From contig JABSPM010000009.1 of the NCBI GenBank assembly GCA_013215095.1, positions 22,640-86,639 of the forward strand: a stretch of 64,000 nt of DNA, written 5' to 3'. A model generated the notes under the pieces. The model did not search any database and was not told the origin of the DNA. It saw only the letters and a program-made list of their open reading frames with translations. Positions 1 through 10,089 of this stretch are shown here, piece by piece. A program made the position numbers and the translations under genes. The DNA comes from Flavobacteriaceae bacterium (lineage in GTDB: Bacteria; Bacteroidota; Bacteroidia; Flavobacteriales; Flavobacteriaceae). The stretch's first letter is position 1. Every line of letters starts with the position of its first letter.

Positions 1-2
1 TG

Positions 3-2225
3 TTGACCTATAAGGTGCCTTCATTTAACTCTTCAAACCAAACTATTTCTGATGCAACCGCTCATTTTGATCCTGCAGATTTAAGAGGGTTAGGGCCAAG
101 TAGGACATTGGTATTAGTTAATGGTAAACGAAAAAATCAAAGTGCATTGGTTTATATCAATGATACTCCAGGAAAGGGAGAGGTTGGCGTAGATTTAAAG
201 AGTATTCCTTCGGCAGCTATAGAACGAATAGAAGTTTTGAGAGACGGTGCGTCTGCACAATATGGTTCTGATGCTATTGCAGGTGTTATTAATATGATTT
301 TAAAGAAGGATGTTGAGTATACTGTGGTCAATGTTAATTCTGGAATTACAACTGAAGGTGATGGTTTTAATCTTGGTGCCAATTTAAACACGGCCATAAA
401 GGCTGGAGAAAATGGGGGATATATAAATTTTACGGCCGCTTATTATCAACAAGAAGAAACAAATAGAGCAGGAGAACCTGGAGGAGATGGTTTGTTTGGT
501 GTTATTTTTGACGATGAGGATATCTTAAACGGAAACACACCTTGGTTACAAGAAAATCCAGATTTAGGAATGACTATTGGGCAACCTGAATTGAAAAAAA
601 TGGATGTATTTATCAATGCAAGTGTGCCATTTAAAAGTGGAAATGGTGAGTTTTATGGTTTTGGAGGTTTAACCCATAGAAAAGGAAAAAGTTTTGCTTT
701 GTACAGAACGCCTTATTGGGTAGAAGATCCTTATAATCTTTTGCATGAAGAAGGTACAGAATATCAAGGGTTTCAGCCAACTTTTGAAACAGACATTAGA
801 GATAATAATATAACGCTGGGTTCGAAATGGAAAATGTATGGATTTGATGTGGATTTAAGTGGAACTTTTGGAAGAAATGCGGTGGATTATGAAGTTAATA
901 ATACTTTGAATCCAGATTTAGGTGCAAATAGTCCAACCTCATTTGATGTTGGCGCCTATAGATTTAGTAATGCACTTGCAAACTTAGATGTGTCTAGAAA
1001 TTTAGATCAAGTAAGTATTGCTTTTGGAGCTGAAATTAGAAAAGAGAGATTTAGGTCTATTGCAGGAGAACCAGCATCTTATTTTGGTGGTGGAGCACAG
1101 TCTTTTCCAGGGCTACAGCCAAGAGACGAAGTGAACGCTGATAGGGATAACTTGGGTGTATATGCAGATTTGGAATGGGAGCCTACCGATAAAATTTTAA
1201 TTGGTGGTGCAATCCGTTATGAGGATTTTAGTGATTTTGGGGATAACACTTCTTGGAAAATTAATGGACGATATACATTAGGTGAGGACAAAGGGGCTGT
1301 AAGGGCAACCTATAGTACAGGATTTAGAGCGCCTTCGTTACATCAAATATATTTAAGTAATATTCAGACCTTAGTTTCTGGAGGAACTGTATCTAATCAA
1401 GGAACCTTTAGTAACGTAGACCCTGTTATAAGAGATGGGCTAGGAGTCCCACAGTTGACGGCAGAAACTTCTAATAATATTTCTGCAGGTGTTACGTTTA
1501 AGCCAATGCCTAAATTGTCTTTTTCATTGGATTTGTATAATGTAAAAGTAGATAATAGAGTCTTATTTACTGGTGAAATTGGATATATAGATGGTGAAGT
1601 TGGAAATCCACAAAATCCTGTAGAACAAATTTTGGAAGACAATTCAATTACCAGTTTGAAATTCTTTGTAAATGCTGTAAATACGAGTACAACTGGAGCT
1701 GATTTTGTAGTGAGTTACTCTAATATTGCATTGGGCGAAGGTAAGCTAACTGCAACATTAGCAGCTAATTATAATAAAACAAAAATTGATGGAAAAATCG
1801 ATACACCAGATTTGCTAGAAGAAAATGGTTATGAGATTTTTAATAGAAAAGAACAGTCTAGAATTATCTCTGCAAGACCGAAGTCTAAGGTGTTAATTGG
1901 ATTAAATTATGACCTTGATAAATGGAATATAGGACTAAATAATACTTATTTTGGAGAAGTTACTTGGCAACATGCAACAGATGCAAGTAAGGATCAAACC
2001 TTTAAAGGTAAGGTCATTACAGATGTGTTTGTGAACTATGATTTTTCAGAGCGTTTTAGTGCTAGAGTTTCTGCAAATAACCTATTAAATGTTTATCCAG
2101 ATGAGATTGATACCAAAGGTGATTTTGTTACAGATCTTGGAGGGCGTTTTAAATACCCTTGGGAGGTAAATCAGTTTGGATTTAATGGTACTGTCATAAA
2201 TGCTGGATTAACTTATAAGTTTTAA
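3..2225 (+). CDS. TonB-dependent outer-membrane receptor (5' end cut by the window)
   Basis: Outer-membrane receptor that takes up a ligand with TonB energy. The frame is already open at the first base, so the signal peptide and TonB box lie outside the window. Seen: the end of the plug domain in the first 100 residues (IERIEVLRDGASAQYGSDA and AGVINMILKK), then about 600 residues alternating in the pattern of a 22-strand barrel, ending in a terminal Phe (NAGLTYKF) as outer-membrane barrels do. The plug and barrel look like the TonB receptor/CirA type more than a SusC protein, and no SusD partner follows. Substrate cannot be told. The gene converges on the efflux operon and shares a terminator with it. 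Confidence 0.9.
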   Translation: MTYKVPSFNSSNQTISDATAHFDPADLRGLGPSRTLVLVNGKRKNQSALVYINDTPGKGEVGVDLKSIPSAAIERIEVLRDGASAQYGSDAIAGVINMILKKDVEYTVVNVNSGITTEGDGFNLGANLNTAIKAGENGGYINFTAAYYQQEETNRAGEPGGDGLFGVIFDDEDILNGNTPWLQENPDLGMTIGQPELKKMDVFINASVPFKSGNGEFYGFGGLTHRKGKSFALYRTPYWVEDPYNLLHEEGTEYQGFQPTFETDIRDNNITLGSKWKMYGFDVDLSGTFGRNAVDYEVNNTLNPDLGANSPTSFDVGAYRFSNALANLDVSRNLDQVSIAFGAEIRKERFRSIAGEPASYFGGGAQSFPGLQPRDEVNADRDNLGVYADLEWEPTDKILIGGAIRYEDFSDFGDNTSWKINGRYTLGEDKGAVRATYSTGFRAPSLHQIYLSNIQTLVSGGTVSNQGTFSNVDPVIRDGLGVPQLTAETSNNISAGVTFKPMPKLSFSLDLYNVKVDNRVLFTGEIGYIDGEVGNPQNPVEQILEDNSITSLKFFVNAVNTSTTGADFVVSYSNIALGEGKLTATLAANYNKTKIDGKIDTPDLLEENGYEIFNRKEQSRIISARPKSKVLIGLNYDLDKWNIGLNNTYFGEVTWQHATDASKDQTFKGKVITDVFVNYDFSERFSARVSANNLLNVYPDEIDTKGDFVTDLGGRFKYPWEVNQFGFNGTVINAGLTYKF

Positions 2226-2251
2226 TAAACGAAAACACGAATCATGTAAGC

Positions 2252-2292
2252 AAATAAAAGCGCCTTAACAGATGGTTAAGGCGCTTTTATTT
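2252..2292. terminator. Bidirectional intrinsic terminator
   Basis: An 18-bp perfect stem (2252-2269 with 2275-2292) around a 5-nt loop. The outer part of the stem is A-rich on the left and T-rich on the right, so it gives a U-tract on either strand. It sits between the convergent TonB receptor and RND transporter genes and can serve both. Confidence 0.9.
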
Positions 2293-2328
2293 TAGTTATA
2301 TTATGTTTTATGTGTAATGGATAGCAAT

Positions 2329-5300
2329 TTATTCTACAGCAGGTTTTTGAGATGATGATGTGTTTCGTTTTAACCACATTTTAAATCTTGTGCTTAAGTA
2401 GAATAGGATTGGCACTACAATTAAAGTTAAAAAGGTTGCAATGAATAGTCCATAAATTACCGACCAAGCTAGAGGTCCCCAAAATATAACGTTATCTCCG
2501 CCCATGTAAATATTTGGATTTAAATCACTCATTAAGGTGAAAAAGTTAATATTTAATCCTATGGCTAATGGAATTAGACCAAGAATAGTTGTAATTGCAG
2601 TAAGTAGTACGGGACGTAAACGTGCTTTTCCTCCTTTCACTATGGCATTGTGTAAAATATTATGACTCACAAACTGGTTTTCAGGAATATTGTGTTCTAT
2701 TTTTTTCCTGTCAATTAATAATTGTGTGTAATCTAAAAGTACCACACCATTATTTACAACAATACCAGCAAGTGATATAATACCCATCATAGTCATCATA
2801 ATAACGAAAGGCGCTCCTGTAATGACCAAGCCTCCAAACACTCCGATGAAACTTAAAAAGACTGCTAGCATTATAATTCCAGGTTTAGATACTGAGTTAA
2901 ACTGAAAAATTAAAATAAAGAAAATTAAACTCAACCCAGTAAGTAAGGCTCCTGTCAAGAATGCCATTTGCTTGTTTTGCTCTTCAATTTGTCCTGTATA
3001 GTCAATTTTTACATCAGAAGGTAAGGTCCTAAAGGTCTTCATCTCATTTTGTATCTGTTTTACAATAGCTCCAGCATCCGTGTGTCCTGGTGCTAATGCT
3101 GAATATAGTGTTACAACACGCTTGGTGTCTTTATGTTTAATGGCGCTAAATCCAGAATTGTTAGTTGCACTTGCTAATGCCGAAATAGGAATGGCTTTAG
3201 TTTGCCCTTTATTGTTTTTAAATGTGATGGGTTGATTAAACAAGGCGCTTCTATTATATCTGTTTTCTTTATTAAAACGCACATAGATATCAAAGTCATC
3301 GCCATTTTTTTTGTAAACTCCAGCTTTGTTCCCAAAAATAGAGTTACGTAATTGAGAGCCAACCTGTGCCGTTACCACGCCAAGTTCTCCAGCTTTTTTG
3401 CGGTCTACAATGACTTGCATTGATGGTTTGTCTTTGTTGACATCAATTTTAAGCTCGTCTATTCCTCCAATATTTTTTTGATTGATGAAATTTCTCATGT
3501 CTTCTGCAATGGCAATTAATTCGTTGTAATCATTGCCCTCAATTTCTATATTAATGGGATGACCAGCTGGTGGTCCATTGGCGTCTTTCTCAACAGTAAT
3601 CAATAGCCCAGGGTAAATGCCAACGACAGCTTCTTGTACTTTTTGGCGCATGATTTCGCTATCTTCCCCACGGCGATATTTGTACTCTCGCATAGACGCT
3701 GTAATCTTTCCTTTGTGCGGAAGTTCTGCAGAAGAGCCACCATCAGTTTGTGGATTTCCAGCTCCAGCACCTACTTGAGATACTGCGCTTTCTACCATAA
3801 AATTATAATCGCCATCGGTATATTGTGGAGCATTCAAGACCTCAAAAACACGCTTTTCAATGTCTTTTGTAATGGCATTGGTTTTTTCAATATCCGTGCC
3901 TTGAGGGTATTCTATGTAAACAATAATTTGGTTGGGTTTATTGTCTGGGAAGAATTCAATTTTTGTTCGTTTAGAGGAAATGGACTCATCAAATCCAACA
4001 AAAGAGAGTATGAGTAGAATGAATGTTCCAATAATAATAATTCCTGGTCGCCAACCTTTTAAAGCTGTTTTAAGAATTTTTTCATAGAAATTTTCAAGAC
4101 GAACTAAGGCACCATTTTGAAACGCATTTGCCCAATTTCTTAAAAATAATCTATAAACCCATAGCATAATTGCTGTAAATATCATTAAGGTTCCTATGCT
4201 CTTGTAGGTGCTTCCTAAAAAGAAGATCAATACACCTATAATACCCATTACAGAAGTAATCGTTATAATTTGCTTCAAAGGCATGTCTTTATCTTCAGTG
4301 GTCATAAATTTTGAGACGAGAACCGAATTGAAAAAGATGGCAACAAATAATGACGATCCAAGTACAGTAGATAAGGTAATTGGAAGGAGTTTCATAAACT
4401 CTCCCATCACCCCTGGCCATAGTCCTAATGGTACAAAGGCTGCAACTGTTGTTAGTGTAGAAATAATAATAGGAAAGGCAATTTCTCCGATACCTTTTTT
4501 GGCGGCTTCTATTCTTGGCATGCCTTCTTCATCAATAAGACGATAAACATTTTCAACAACTACAATACCGTTATCCACAAGCATACCTAGACCCATAACA
4601 AGACCAAAGAGAATCATTACATTAAGCGTGTATCCTAAGGCGTTAAGTATCATTAATGACATAAACATGGACATTGGGATGGCAAAACCAACGAAAATTG
4701 CATTTTTGAACCCTAAGAAAAACATTAATACCGTAACGACTAAGATGACACCAAAAATGATGTTGTTAACCAAATCATCTACTTGACTAATTGTTTTTGG
4801 AGATTGGTCGTTAGTAATAGTAACATCTAAATCTTTTGGGAATATGTTTGCTTTGGCTTCAGATACAATGTGTTGTGCTTTGTTGGCGGCTTCTACCATG
4901 TTACTGCCTGCACGTTTCTTTACATCTATCATTACAACCGTGTTTCCGTTTTCTCGGGCATAGGTTGTTTTGTCTTTTTCTTTAAAAGAAACGGTGGCGA
5001 TATCTTTTAGGTAAATGGGACTGTTGTTGTCTGACTTTACGACAAAGTTTTCTAAATCTGAGGGGTTTTCTATTTCTCCTAGCATTCTAATTGTGCGTCG
5101 TTGTCCGCTAGTGATAAGATTGCCTGCAGACATCGTAACATTGCCGCCACTGATGGCGTCCGTAATGTTTTTAAAACTTACCTCAGCAGCCATCATCTTA
5201 TAAATATCTACAGCGACTTCAACTTCACGGTTTTGAGCACCACGAATGTCAGCTTGTTTGATTTCGGGCAGATTTTCAATTTCATCTTGAAGGTATTCTG

Positions 5301-5817
5301 CAAAATCTTTTAAGCGTTGTACAGTATAATCACCAGAAATGTTAATGTTTAATATTGGCATTTCTTCAGACATGCTTAACGCAAAAACATTAGGCTCTAC
5401 TTTTGCATCGTTAAATGTTGGCCAATCTTCGGATGAGGTTTTGGCATCTATCTCATCTTTTACCTTTTGCTTGGCTTGGTCAACAGTAATATTTTCGTCA
5501 AATTCTACAATAACTATAGAATAGTCTTCTTGTGAAGTGGAAATAATTTCTACAACATTACTTACTGTTTTGAGCTTATCCTCTAAAGGGTCTGTAATTA
5601 ATTTTTCTATATCTTCTGCTGTATTTCCTGGAAATAATGAGCTAATGTAAATTTTGGTGTCATTAATTTCTGGGAAATTTTCTCTCGGCATGCTGTAGAA
5701 GGCTTTAATTCCTAAGAATAGAATTAAAGCGATCAAAACATATATTGTGGTAGAATTGTTAATTGCCCACGTAGAGGATTTAAATTCCTTATGTACCTTT
5801 TTTTGATCTTTAGTCAT
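2329..5817 (-). CDS. RND multidrug/solute efflux pump, inner-membrane subunit (AcrB/HAE-like)
   Basis: Proton-driven inner-membrane transporter of a tripartite efflux pump. At 1162 residues it is a little longer than AcrB (about 1050). Seen: a first membrane helix near residues 20-36 leading into SMPRENFPEI, a large periplasmic loop, the family motif GMLVDNGIVVVENVYR near residue 415 and its second-half counterpart GIVVNNGVVLLDY near residue 1015, and about 12 hydrophobic segments in two repeats. It is the last gene of the order tetR-tolC-adaptor-RND, 7 nt after the adaptor gene. The extra length comes mostly from loops within the second half. Substrate unknown; a heavy-metal (CzcA) role is less likely because the typical CzcA charged helix motif is not evident. 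Confidence 0.93.
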   Translation of the reverse strand: MTKDQKKVHKEFKSSTWAINNSTTIYVLIALILFLGIKAFYSMPRENFPEINDTKIYISSLFPGNTAEDIEKLITDPLEDKLKTVSNVVEIISTSQEDYSIVIVEFDENITVDQAKQKVKDEIDAKTSSEDWPTFNDAKVEPNVFALSMSEEMPILNINISGDYTVQRLKDFAEYLQDEIENLPEIKQADIRGAQNREVEVAVDIYKMMAAEVSFKNITDAISGGNVTMSAGNLITSGQRRTIRMLGEIENPSDLENFVVKSDNNSPIYLKDIATVSFKEKDKTTYARENGNTVVMIDVKKRAGSNMVEAANKAQHIVSEAKANIFPKDLDVTITNDQSPKTISQVDDLVNNIIFGVILVVTVLMFFLGFKNAIFVGFAIPMSMFMSLMILNALGYTLNVMILFGLVMGLGMLVDNGIVVVENVYRLIDEEGMPRIEAAKKGIGEIAFPIIISTLTTVAAFVPLGLWPGVMGEFMKLLPITLSTVLGSSLFVAIFFNSVLVSKFMTTEDKDMPLKQIITITSVMGIIGVLIFFLGSTYKSIGTLMIFTAIMLWVYRLFLRNWANAFQNGALVRLENFYEKILKTALKGWRPGIIIIGTFILLILSFVGFDESISSKRTKIEFFPDNKPNQIIVYIEYPQGTDIEKTNAITKDIEKRVFEVLNAPQYTDGDYNFMVESAVSQVGAGAGNPQTDGGSSAELPHKGKITASMREYKYRRGEDSEIMRQKVQEAVVGIYPGLLITVEKDANGPPAGHPINIEIEGNDYNELIAIAEDMRNFINQKNIGGIDELKIDVNKDKPSMQVIVDRKKAGELGVVTAQVGSQLRNSIFGNKAGVYKKNGDDFDIYVRFNKENRYNRSALFNQPITFKNNKGQTKAIPISALASATNNSGFSAIKHKDTKRVVTLYSALAPGHTDAGAIVKQIQNEMKTFRTLPSDVKIDYTGQIEEQNKQMAFLTGALLTGLSLIFFILIFQFNSVSKPGIIMLAVFLSFIGVFGGLVITGAPFVIMMTMMGIISLAGIVVNNGVVLLDYTQLLIDRKKIEHNIPENQFVSHNILHNAIVKGGKARLRPVLLTAITTILGLIPLAIGLNINFFTLMSDLNPNIYMGGDNVIFWGPLAWSVIYGLFIATFLTLIVVPILFYLSTRFKMWLKRNTSSSQKPAVE

Positions 5818-5824
5818 GTCTCGG

Positions 5825-6994
5825 TTAGTTTTGTGTTACAATCTCTACTTCTTGATCTGCTTTTACGCTTCTTGCGCCTTCTTCAATGATTTGCATGTTT
5901 GGAGAAATACCTTCGGTAACTTCAATACTATCGCCTTGTGATTTACCAGTCTCAATAATAATTCGTTTTGTGATACCAATATTATCTTTGATGTCTTCAA
6001 CACTATAGACATACTGTTGACCTTTAGCATTTTCAGAAATGACACTTTGAGGTATTAAGATTGCTTTCTCATTCGTGTAATCGTTAATTTTTATTTTAGC
6101 AGTAAGATTAGGTTTGATGGTTTTGTCCTTATTGGGTATTGCAACTTCTATTTTGAAGGTGCGATTAGATGGGTTAATAAAACTACCAGCTTGTCTAATC
6201 GAAGTATTATACGTTTTTCCTAAAATAGGAAATTCTACAATAACGTTCTTTCCTTTGGTTACAGCATTAATGTAGGTTTCTGGGACATCGGTTTCAATGT
6301 ACATATTGTTGAGGTTTACAATGCGAAATAGTTGAGATGCACCAGCAGCTACAACAGTTCCTGGGTCTGTAATTATATCGTCAATAGTGCCGTTAAATGG
6401 CGCTTTTATAATGGTCTTTCCAATTTGACTGTTTAGGCTTTCAACGGCTTTTTGTTGCGACTCATAATTGGATTTTGCTTGCAAAAATTGAATTTCGCTT
6501 CCAATTTTTTGTTGCCACAAACGCTCTTGACGTTCAAATGTTGTTTTTGCCAAATTGGCTTGTATTTTGAGCTGGGCGAGTTGCTGACTTAAGCCGCCAT
6601 CATCAATTTTACCTAAGGTCTGTCCCTTTTTGACATGTTGTCCCTCTTTGACATAAATATGAGTTAAAATGCCGTTGTATTCAGGTGTAATTACAATATT
6701 TTGTTTAGTAGATACATTGCCTTGTAATTCTAGATAATGATCGAAATGCTGTGGTGTGACTTTAAACGTTGTAATCTGTGACCACTTTTTGTTCGTGTCT
6801 AAGGTGTTAATCTTGTCATTTAAAAGCTGTAATTGCGTTGCTAGTGTCGCTTGTTGGGTTTCTAAAGCTACTTTTTTCTCTTGAATCTGTTTCAAATCGC
6901 CTGTTGCAATGATAGCTTCAACAGAAGTCTCGTTATCACTTCCACAAGAGACAAGACTTAATGTTAATACAAATAGTGAAAATAGGTTTTTCAT
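5825..6994 (-). CDS. RND efflux periplasmic adaptor lipoprotein (HlyD/AcrA-like)
   Basis: Membrane-fusion protein bridging the RND pump and the TolC-like channel. The N terminus is a lipoprotein signal with the lipid-bearing Cys at residue 17 (LSLVSCGSDNE). Next come a coiled coil (about residues 28-62), a first half lipoyl-like domain (GILTHIYVKEGQHVKKGQTL), a long helical hairpin (about 135-190), the returning lipoyl half (IIKAPFNGTIDDI), then beta-barrel and membrane-proximal domains. The 389-residue length is usual. It lies between the tolC-like and RND genes, all in one direction, so the three products should form one pump. Confidence 0.92.
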   Translation of the reverse strand: MKNLFSLFVLTLSLVSCGSDNETSVEAIIATGDLKQIQEKKVALETQQATLATQLQLLNDKINTLDTNKKWSQITTFKVTPQHFDHYLELQGNVSTKQNIVITPEYNGILTHIYVKEGQHVKKGQTLGKIDDGGLSQQLAQLKIQANLAKTTFERQERLWQQKIGSEIQFLQAKSNYESQQKAVESLNSQIGKTIIKAPFNGTIDDIITDPGTVVAAGASQLFRIVNLNNMYIETDVPETYINAVTKGKNVIVEFPILGKTYNTSIRQAGSFINPSNRTFKIEVAIPNKDKTIKPNLTAKIKINDYTNEKAILIPQSVISENAKGQQYVYSVEDIKDNIGITKRIIIETGKSQGDSIEVTEGISPNMQIIEEGARSVKADQEVEIVTQN

Positions 6995-7027
6995 GATATA
7001 AGGATTATATTTTTGTGCTTTGATTAA

Positions 7028-8365
7028 TTATTTTCTCGTAATGATAGTTTCTAAATCTGCCTTTTTATTAATGATTTCTAACATGGCTTGTAGGTATTGT
7101 TGCTGCGAACTGTAAAGTTGCATTTGCGCTTGCCTTAATTCGAAACTTGAAGCAATACCTTCAAAAAATTTGGTTTGGTTCTTAGCTTCTATGCGTTCTG
7201 CTAGAGCTAGACTTTCCTTTTTATTATCATAATCTTCAATAGCAAATTGGTAATTGCTTTTTGCTTGCTCAATTTGAAGCTTGAGCTTTTGTTCTGATTC
7301 TGATAACGTATGTTTTGATTTTTCTAAATTAATTCTTGCGCGCTGTGTTGCAGCACTGCGTCCAAATGAGCTGAATATTGGTACATTCATGGTTACCCCA
7401 ATTAAAGATGATCCAAACCATTGCTGCGTGTTGTCTAAAAATTTGAACTGGTCATTATTACCATTGTATCCACCATTTATAAAAGCGTTAAGTGTTGGTA
7501 AGCTTTTACTCTTTTCTAATTTTAAAAGGAGTTCTTTAGAACGGGTGTCATTGGCTGCTATTTTATAGTCTATGGTATTTTTAACATCATTTTTAGAAGC
7601 GATGAGTTTGAGGTCAATGTTTTTTAATGTCAGTGCATCTAGGTTGTCACTTAATGTTGTTATGGCGTTTATATCTCGCCCTAAAGTAACATTTAGCATT
7701 TGATAGCTTAAGGTTTTTAAGCGCGTGGTATTGTTAAGAGAGCTTTTCACTTCAGCAAGTGTAATTTGAAGCTGCTCTACGCTTTCTTCTTCTTCAAGAC
7801 CATTATTGTATATGGTTGTGGTTTCGTCTAAATTTTTCTGAAGTACGGCTTTGTTACGTTCTAAAATCTTGATGTTTTCTTCAGCCAAAAGCACATTGCC
7901 ATAGGCGTTAATTACGGATCTTCTAACTTCTAGATCTGTTTTCTCTTTTGCGTTTTTAGAAATTTCTAAAAATACTTTTGCTGATTGCAGAGCAACGATA
8001 TAAGAGCCGTCAAATAACTTTTGCTTTAGGGTCGCAGTGGCACTCATGGTTTGTTTAGTACCAAACACAACCTCTGCAAATTCTCCAGGATTTCCGCCAA
8101 AAAACTCTGCAGGAATTAATGATACTTGTTGTTTTAGCCAGTTTTGGTAATCTATTTTAGCGTTGATTTGTGGTAAACCAGTTGCGGTGGTTTCCCATTT
8201 TTGTTTTTCCGCAGCTTGTATGTCTAAGCTTGCATTTTTTACGGTTCTATTATGCTTAAGCGCATAATTAATGGCTTCGTCAAGACTAAATGCTTCCTGC
8301 GCATCTTGTCCATAAAGATGGGTGGCAAAGCATAAACTTAAAGTTATAATCAGGTGTTTGATCAT
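7028..8365 (-). CDS. TolC-family outer-membrane efflux protein
   Basis: Outer-membrane exit duct of the pump. Seen: a cleavable signal peptide (about residues 1-19, ending HLYGQ), then two repeats of long amphipathic helices with the family pattern (FSLDEAINYALKHNRTVKNA at the start of the first). At 445 residues the length is typical. The start follows the tetR stop by 2 nt, which indicates translational coupling. It belongs to the same operon as the adaptor and RND genes. Confidence 0.92.
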   Translation of the reverse strand: MIKHLIITLSLCFATHLYGQDAQEAFSLDEAINYALKHNRTVKNASLDIQAAEKQKWETTATGLPQINAKIDYQNWLKQQVSLIPAEFFGGNPGEFAEVVFGTKQTMSATATLKQKLFDGSYIVALQSAKVFLEISKNAKEKTDLEVRRSVINAYGNVLLAEENIKILERNKAVLQKNLDETTTIYNNGLEEEESVEQLQITLAEVKSSLNNTTRLKTLSYQMLNVTLGRDINAITTLSDNLDALTLKNIDLKLIASKNDVKNTIDYKIAANDTRSKELLLKLEKSKSLPTLNAFINGGYNGNNDQFKFLDNTQQWFGSSLIGVTMNVPIFSSFGRSAATQRARINLEKSKHTLSESEQKLKLQIEQAKSNYQFAIEDYDNKKESLALAERIEAKNQTKFFEGIASSFELRQAQMQLYSSQQQYLQAMLEIINKKADLETIITRK

Positions 8366-8367
8366 GA

Positions 8368-8979
8368 TTAATTGTTTAGATGATATTTTTTTAATTCTTC
8401 TTCTAGAATGGATAGCCCGTATAGTGTGGCAATTGCACGGGTGTGGTATTCTAATATTTTGACTTCGGTTTTTATAGCTTCTGAAGAGGTATGATCAAAT
8501 AGTTCACTCTCATAGGCTCCAAATACGAGTGTGAAATAAAATTTCATTACCATGGTAACATCAATTTCTGGTCGATATAGCTTTTCTACAATACCTTTGT
8601 TAAGATTAGCAGTAACACAATCTGTAAACGTGCAAATCTCATTAGATACCAGTTTTGAAAATGTCTCTGGATAGTATTTTTTTAATTGATACATCGGTGA
8701 GGTCTTTGCGTTCTTAAACATGTCTTTAAAGACTTTTTTTATAGCAAAATTTTCTTCAATGGCATTGTGGTTTTGTTGCATGATGTTCTCAATAATGGTG
8801 TCAATTTCTTTTTGTACAAAGCATACAGTGTCATCTACCAAATGATCTTTATTATCAAAATATTTGTAAATGGTCTTTTTAGAAATGCCCATAGTTTTGG
8901 CAATATCATCCATGGTAACACTTTTAAAGCCTAGCTTTAAAAACATATCTCCCGCAATATCAATTATTTTTTCACGCAT
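8368..8979 (-). CDS. TetR-family transcriptional regulator, first gene of the efflux operon
   Basis: Helix-turn-helix repressor, 203 residues from the chosen ATG. The start at 8979 is preferred because the family N terminus begins MREKIIDIAGDMFLKLGF and a good promoter lies 21 nt upstream; an upstream in-frame start would run back through that promoter. Residues 1-47 form the TetR DNA-binding domain (SVTMDDIAKTMGISKKTIYK, then YFDNKDHLV). The rest is a helical ligand domain without recognisable specificity. It leads the operon and an inverted repeat overlaps its promoter, so self-repression together with the pump is the likely mode. Confidence 0.9.
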   Translation of the reverse strand: MREKIIDIAGDMFLKLGFKSVTMDDIAKTMGISKKTIYKYFDNKDHLVDDTVCFVQKEIDTIIENIMQQNHNAIEENFAIKKVFKDMFKNAKTSPMYQLKKYYPETFSKLVSNEICTFTDCVTANLNKGIVEKLYRPEIDVTMVMKFYFTLVFGAYESELFDHTSSEAIKTEVKILEYHTRAIATLYGLSILEEELKKYHLNN

Positions 8980-8999
8980 TAGTGTATTTAATTGGACCG

Positions 9000-9040
9000 C
9001 AAATGTAAAAAAGGAAACTTGTAGCACAAAAAAAGTTTCC
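9000..9040 (-). promoter_or_regulatory. tetR-efflux operon promoter with inverted-repeat operator
   Basis: On the minus strand a -33 TTTG (9027-9030) and a -7 TACATTTG (9000-9007) are separated by 19 nt, matching the Bacteroidota consensus. An inverted repeat, GGAAACTT at 9013-9020 and AAGTTTCC at 9033-9040 with 12 nt between, covers the -33 element and most of the spacer. That placement is expected for an operator of the adjacent TetR protein. Promoter match seen directly; the binding partner is inferred. Confidence 0.7.
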
Positions 9041-9114
9041 AAAGTTTTGTATTTTTTTAACATTTAATTGATTTGTAATGGTTTTTATGTATTGAATTGA
9101 CGTATTTTTGTGTC

Positions 9115-10089
9115 ATGAAAGTCATAGAAGCGTATCAAAAAGAATTCTTGAAAAGTTTAAAGGGTTTTGAGCTTGACAAAGCCCCACAATCATTATATGA
9201 GCCAGTTAACTATATCTTGTCATTGGGTGGAAAGCGTTTGAGACCTGTACTGACCTTAATGACCTGTGATATATTTAATTCAGATTATAAAGACGCTATC
9301 AATGCAGCGCTAGCTGTAGAAGTGTTTCATAATTTTTCATTAATACATGATGATATTATGGATGAGGCGCCTTTGAGACGTGGTCAGGAAACGGTACATA
9401 AAAAATGGAATTTGAATACGGGCATTTTATCTGGAGATGCCATGTTAATATTGGCGTATCAGTTGTTTGAACATTACGATCCAGAGGTTTTTCAATCGCT
9501 AGCAAAGCTTTTTAGTAAGACTGCATTAGAGGTTTGTGAAGGGCAGCAATATGATATGGACTTTGAAACAAGAGATGATGTTACGATTGCAGAGTACCTC
9601 CAAATGATTGAATATAAAACGGCTGTTTTGGTTGGTGCTGCTATGAAAATGGGTGCTATTATTGCTAATGCATCGATATCGGATCAGCACGGTGTTTATG
9701 AGTTTGGTAAAAATCTAGGTATTGCCTTTCAGTTGCAAGATGACTATTTGGATGCATTTGGCGACCCAGAAACTTTTGGAAAACAAATAGGGGGCGATAT
9801 TATCGAAAATAAGAAAACATATTTATACTTAAAGGCTCTAGAGCTTGCTGATGGTGCTCAAAAGGAAGAGTTAACCCACTTATATAGCTTAACCTCAAAT
9901 GAGAGTTCTGTAAAAATAGATGGTGTTAAGTCTATATTTGAATCTAGTGGTTCTAGCGAGGCTTCTAAAGCCGCTATAGAATTATATACCAGCAAGGCTT
10001 TTGCAGTTTTAGAAACCTTGTCAATTTCTAAAGCTAATAAAGTTGCGCTTCGAAATTTTGGGACAGCCTTAATGACGAGAAAGGTGTAA
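9115..10089 (+). CDS. Polyprenyl (short-chain isoprenyl) diphosphate synthase
   Basis: Trans-prenyltransferase that condenses isopentenyl diphosphate onto an allylic primer. Seen: GGKRLRP near residue 38, the first aspartate-rich motif DDIMD at residues 79-83, and the second, DDYLD, near residue 210. Phe lies five residues before the first motif (FSLIHDD), a position that limits chain length, so a C15-C20 product is more likely than a long quinone tail; this is inference. The ATG at 9115 is chosen over one 18 nt upstream because it starts the family sequence MKVIEAYQKEF. The stop overlaps the next gene by one base, so the two are probably co-translated. Confidence 0.9.
   Translation: MKVIEAYQKEFLKSLKGFELDKAPQSLYEPVNYILSLGGKRLRPVLTLMTCDIFNSDYKDAINAALAVEVFHNFSLIHDDIMDEAPLRRGQETVHKKWNLNTGILSGDAMLILAYQLFEHYDPEVFQSLAKLFSKTALEVCEGQQYDMDFETRDDVTIAEYLQMIEYKTAVLVGAAMKMGAIIANASISDQHGVYEFGKNLGIAFQLQDDYLDAFGDPETFGKQIGGDIIENKKTYLYLKALELADGAQKEELTHLYSLTSNESSVKIDGVKSIFESSGSSEASKAAIELYTSKAFAVLETLSISKANKVALRNFGTALMTRKV

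Noticed and set aside
3634..4546. Plus-strand ORFs opposite the RND gene
   Set aside because: Antisense shadows of a clearly coding gene.
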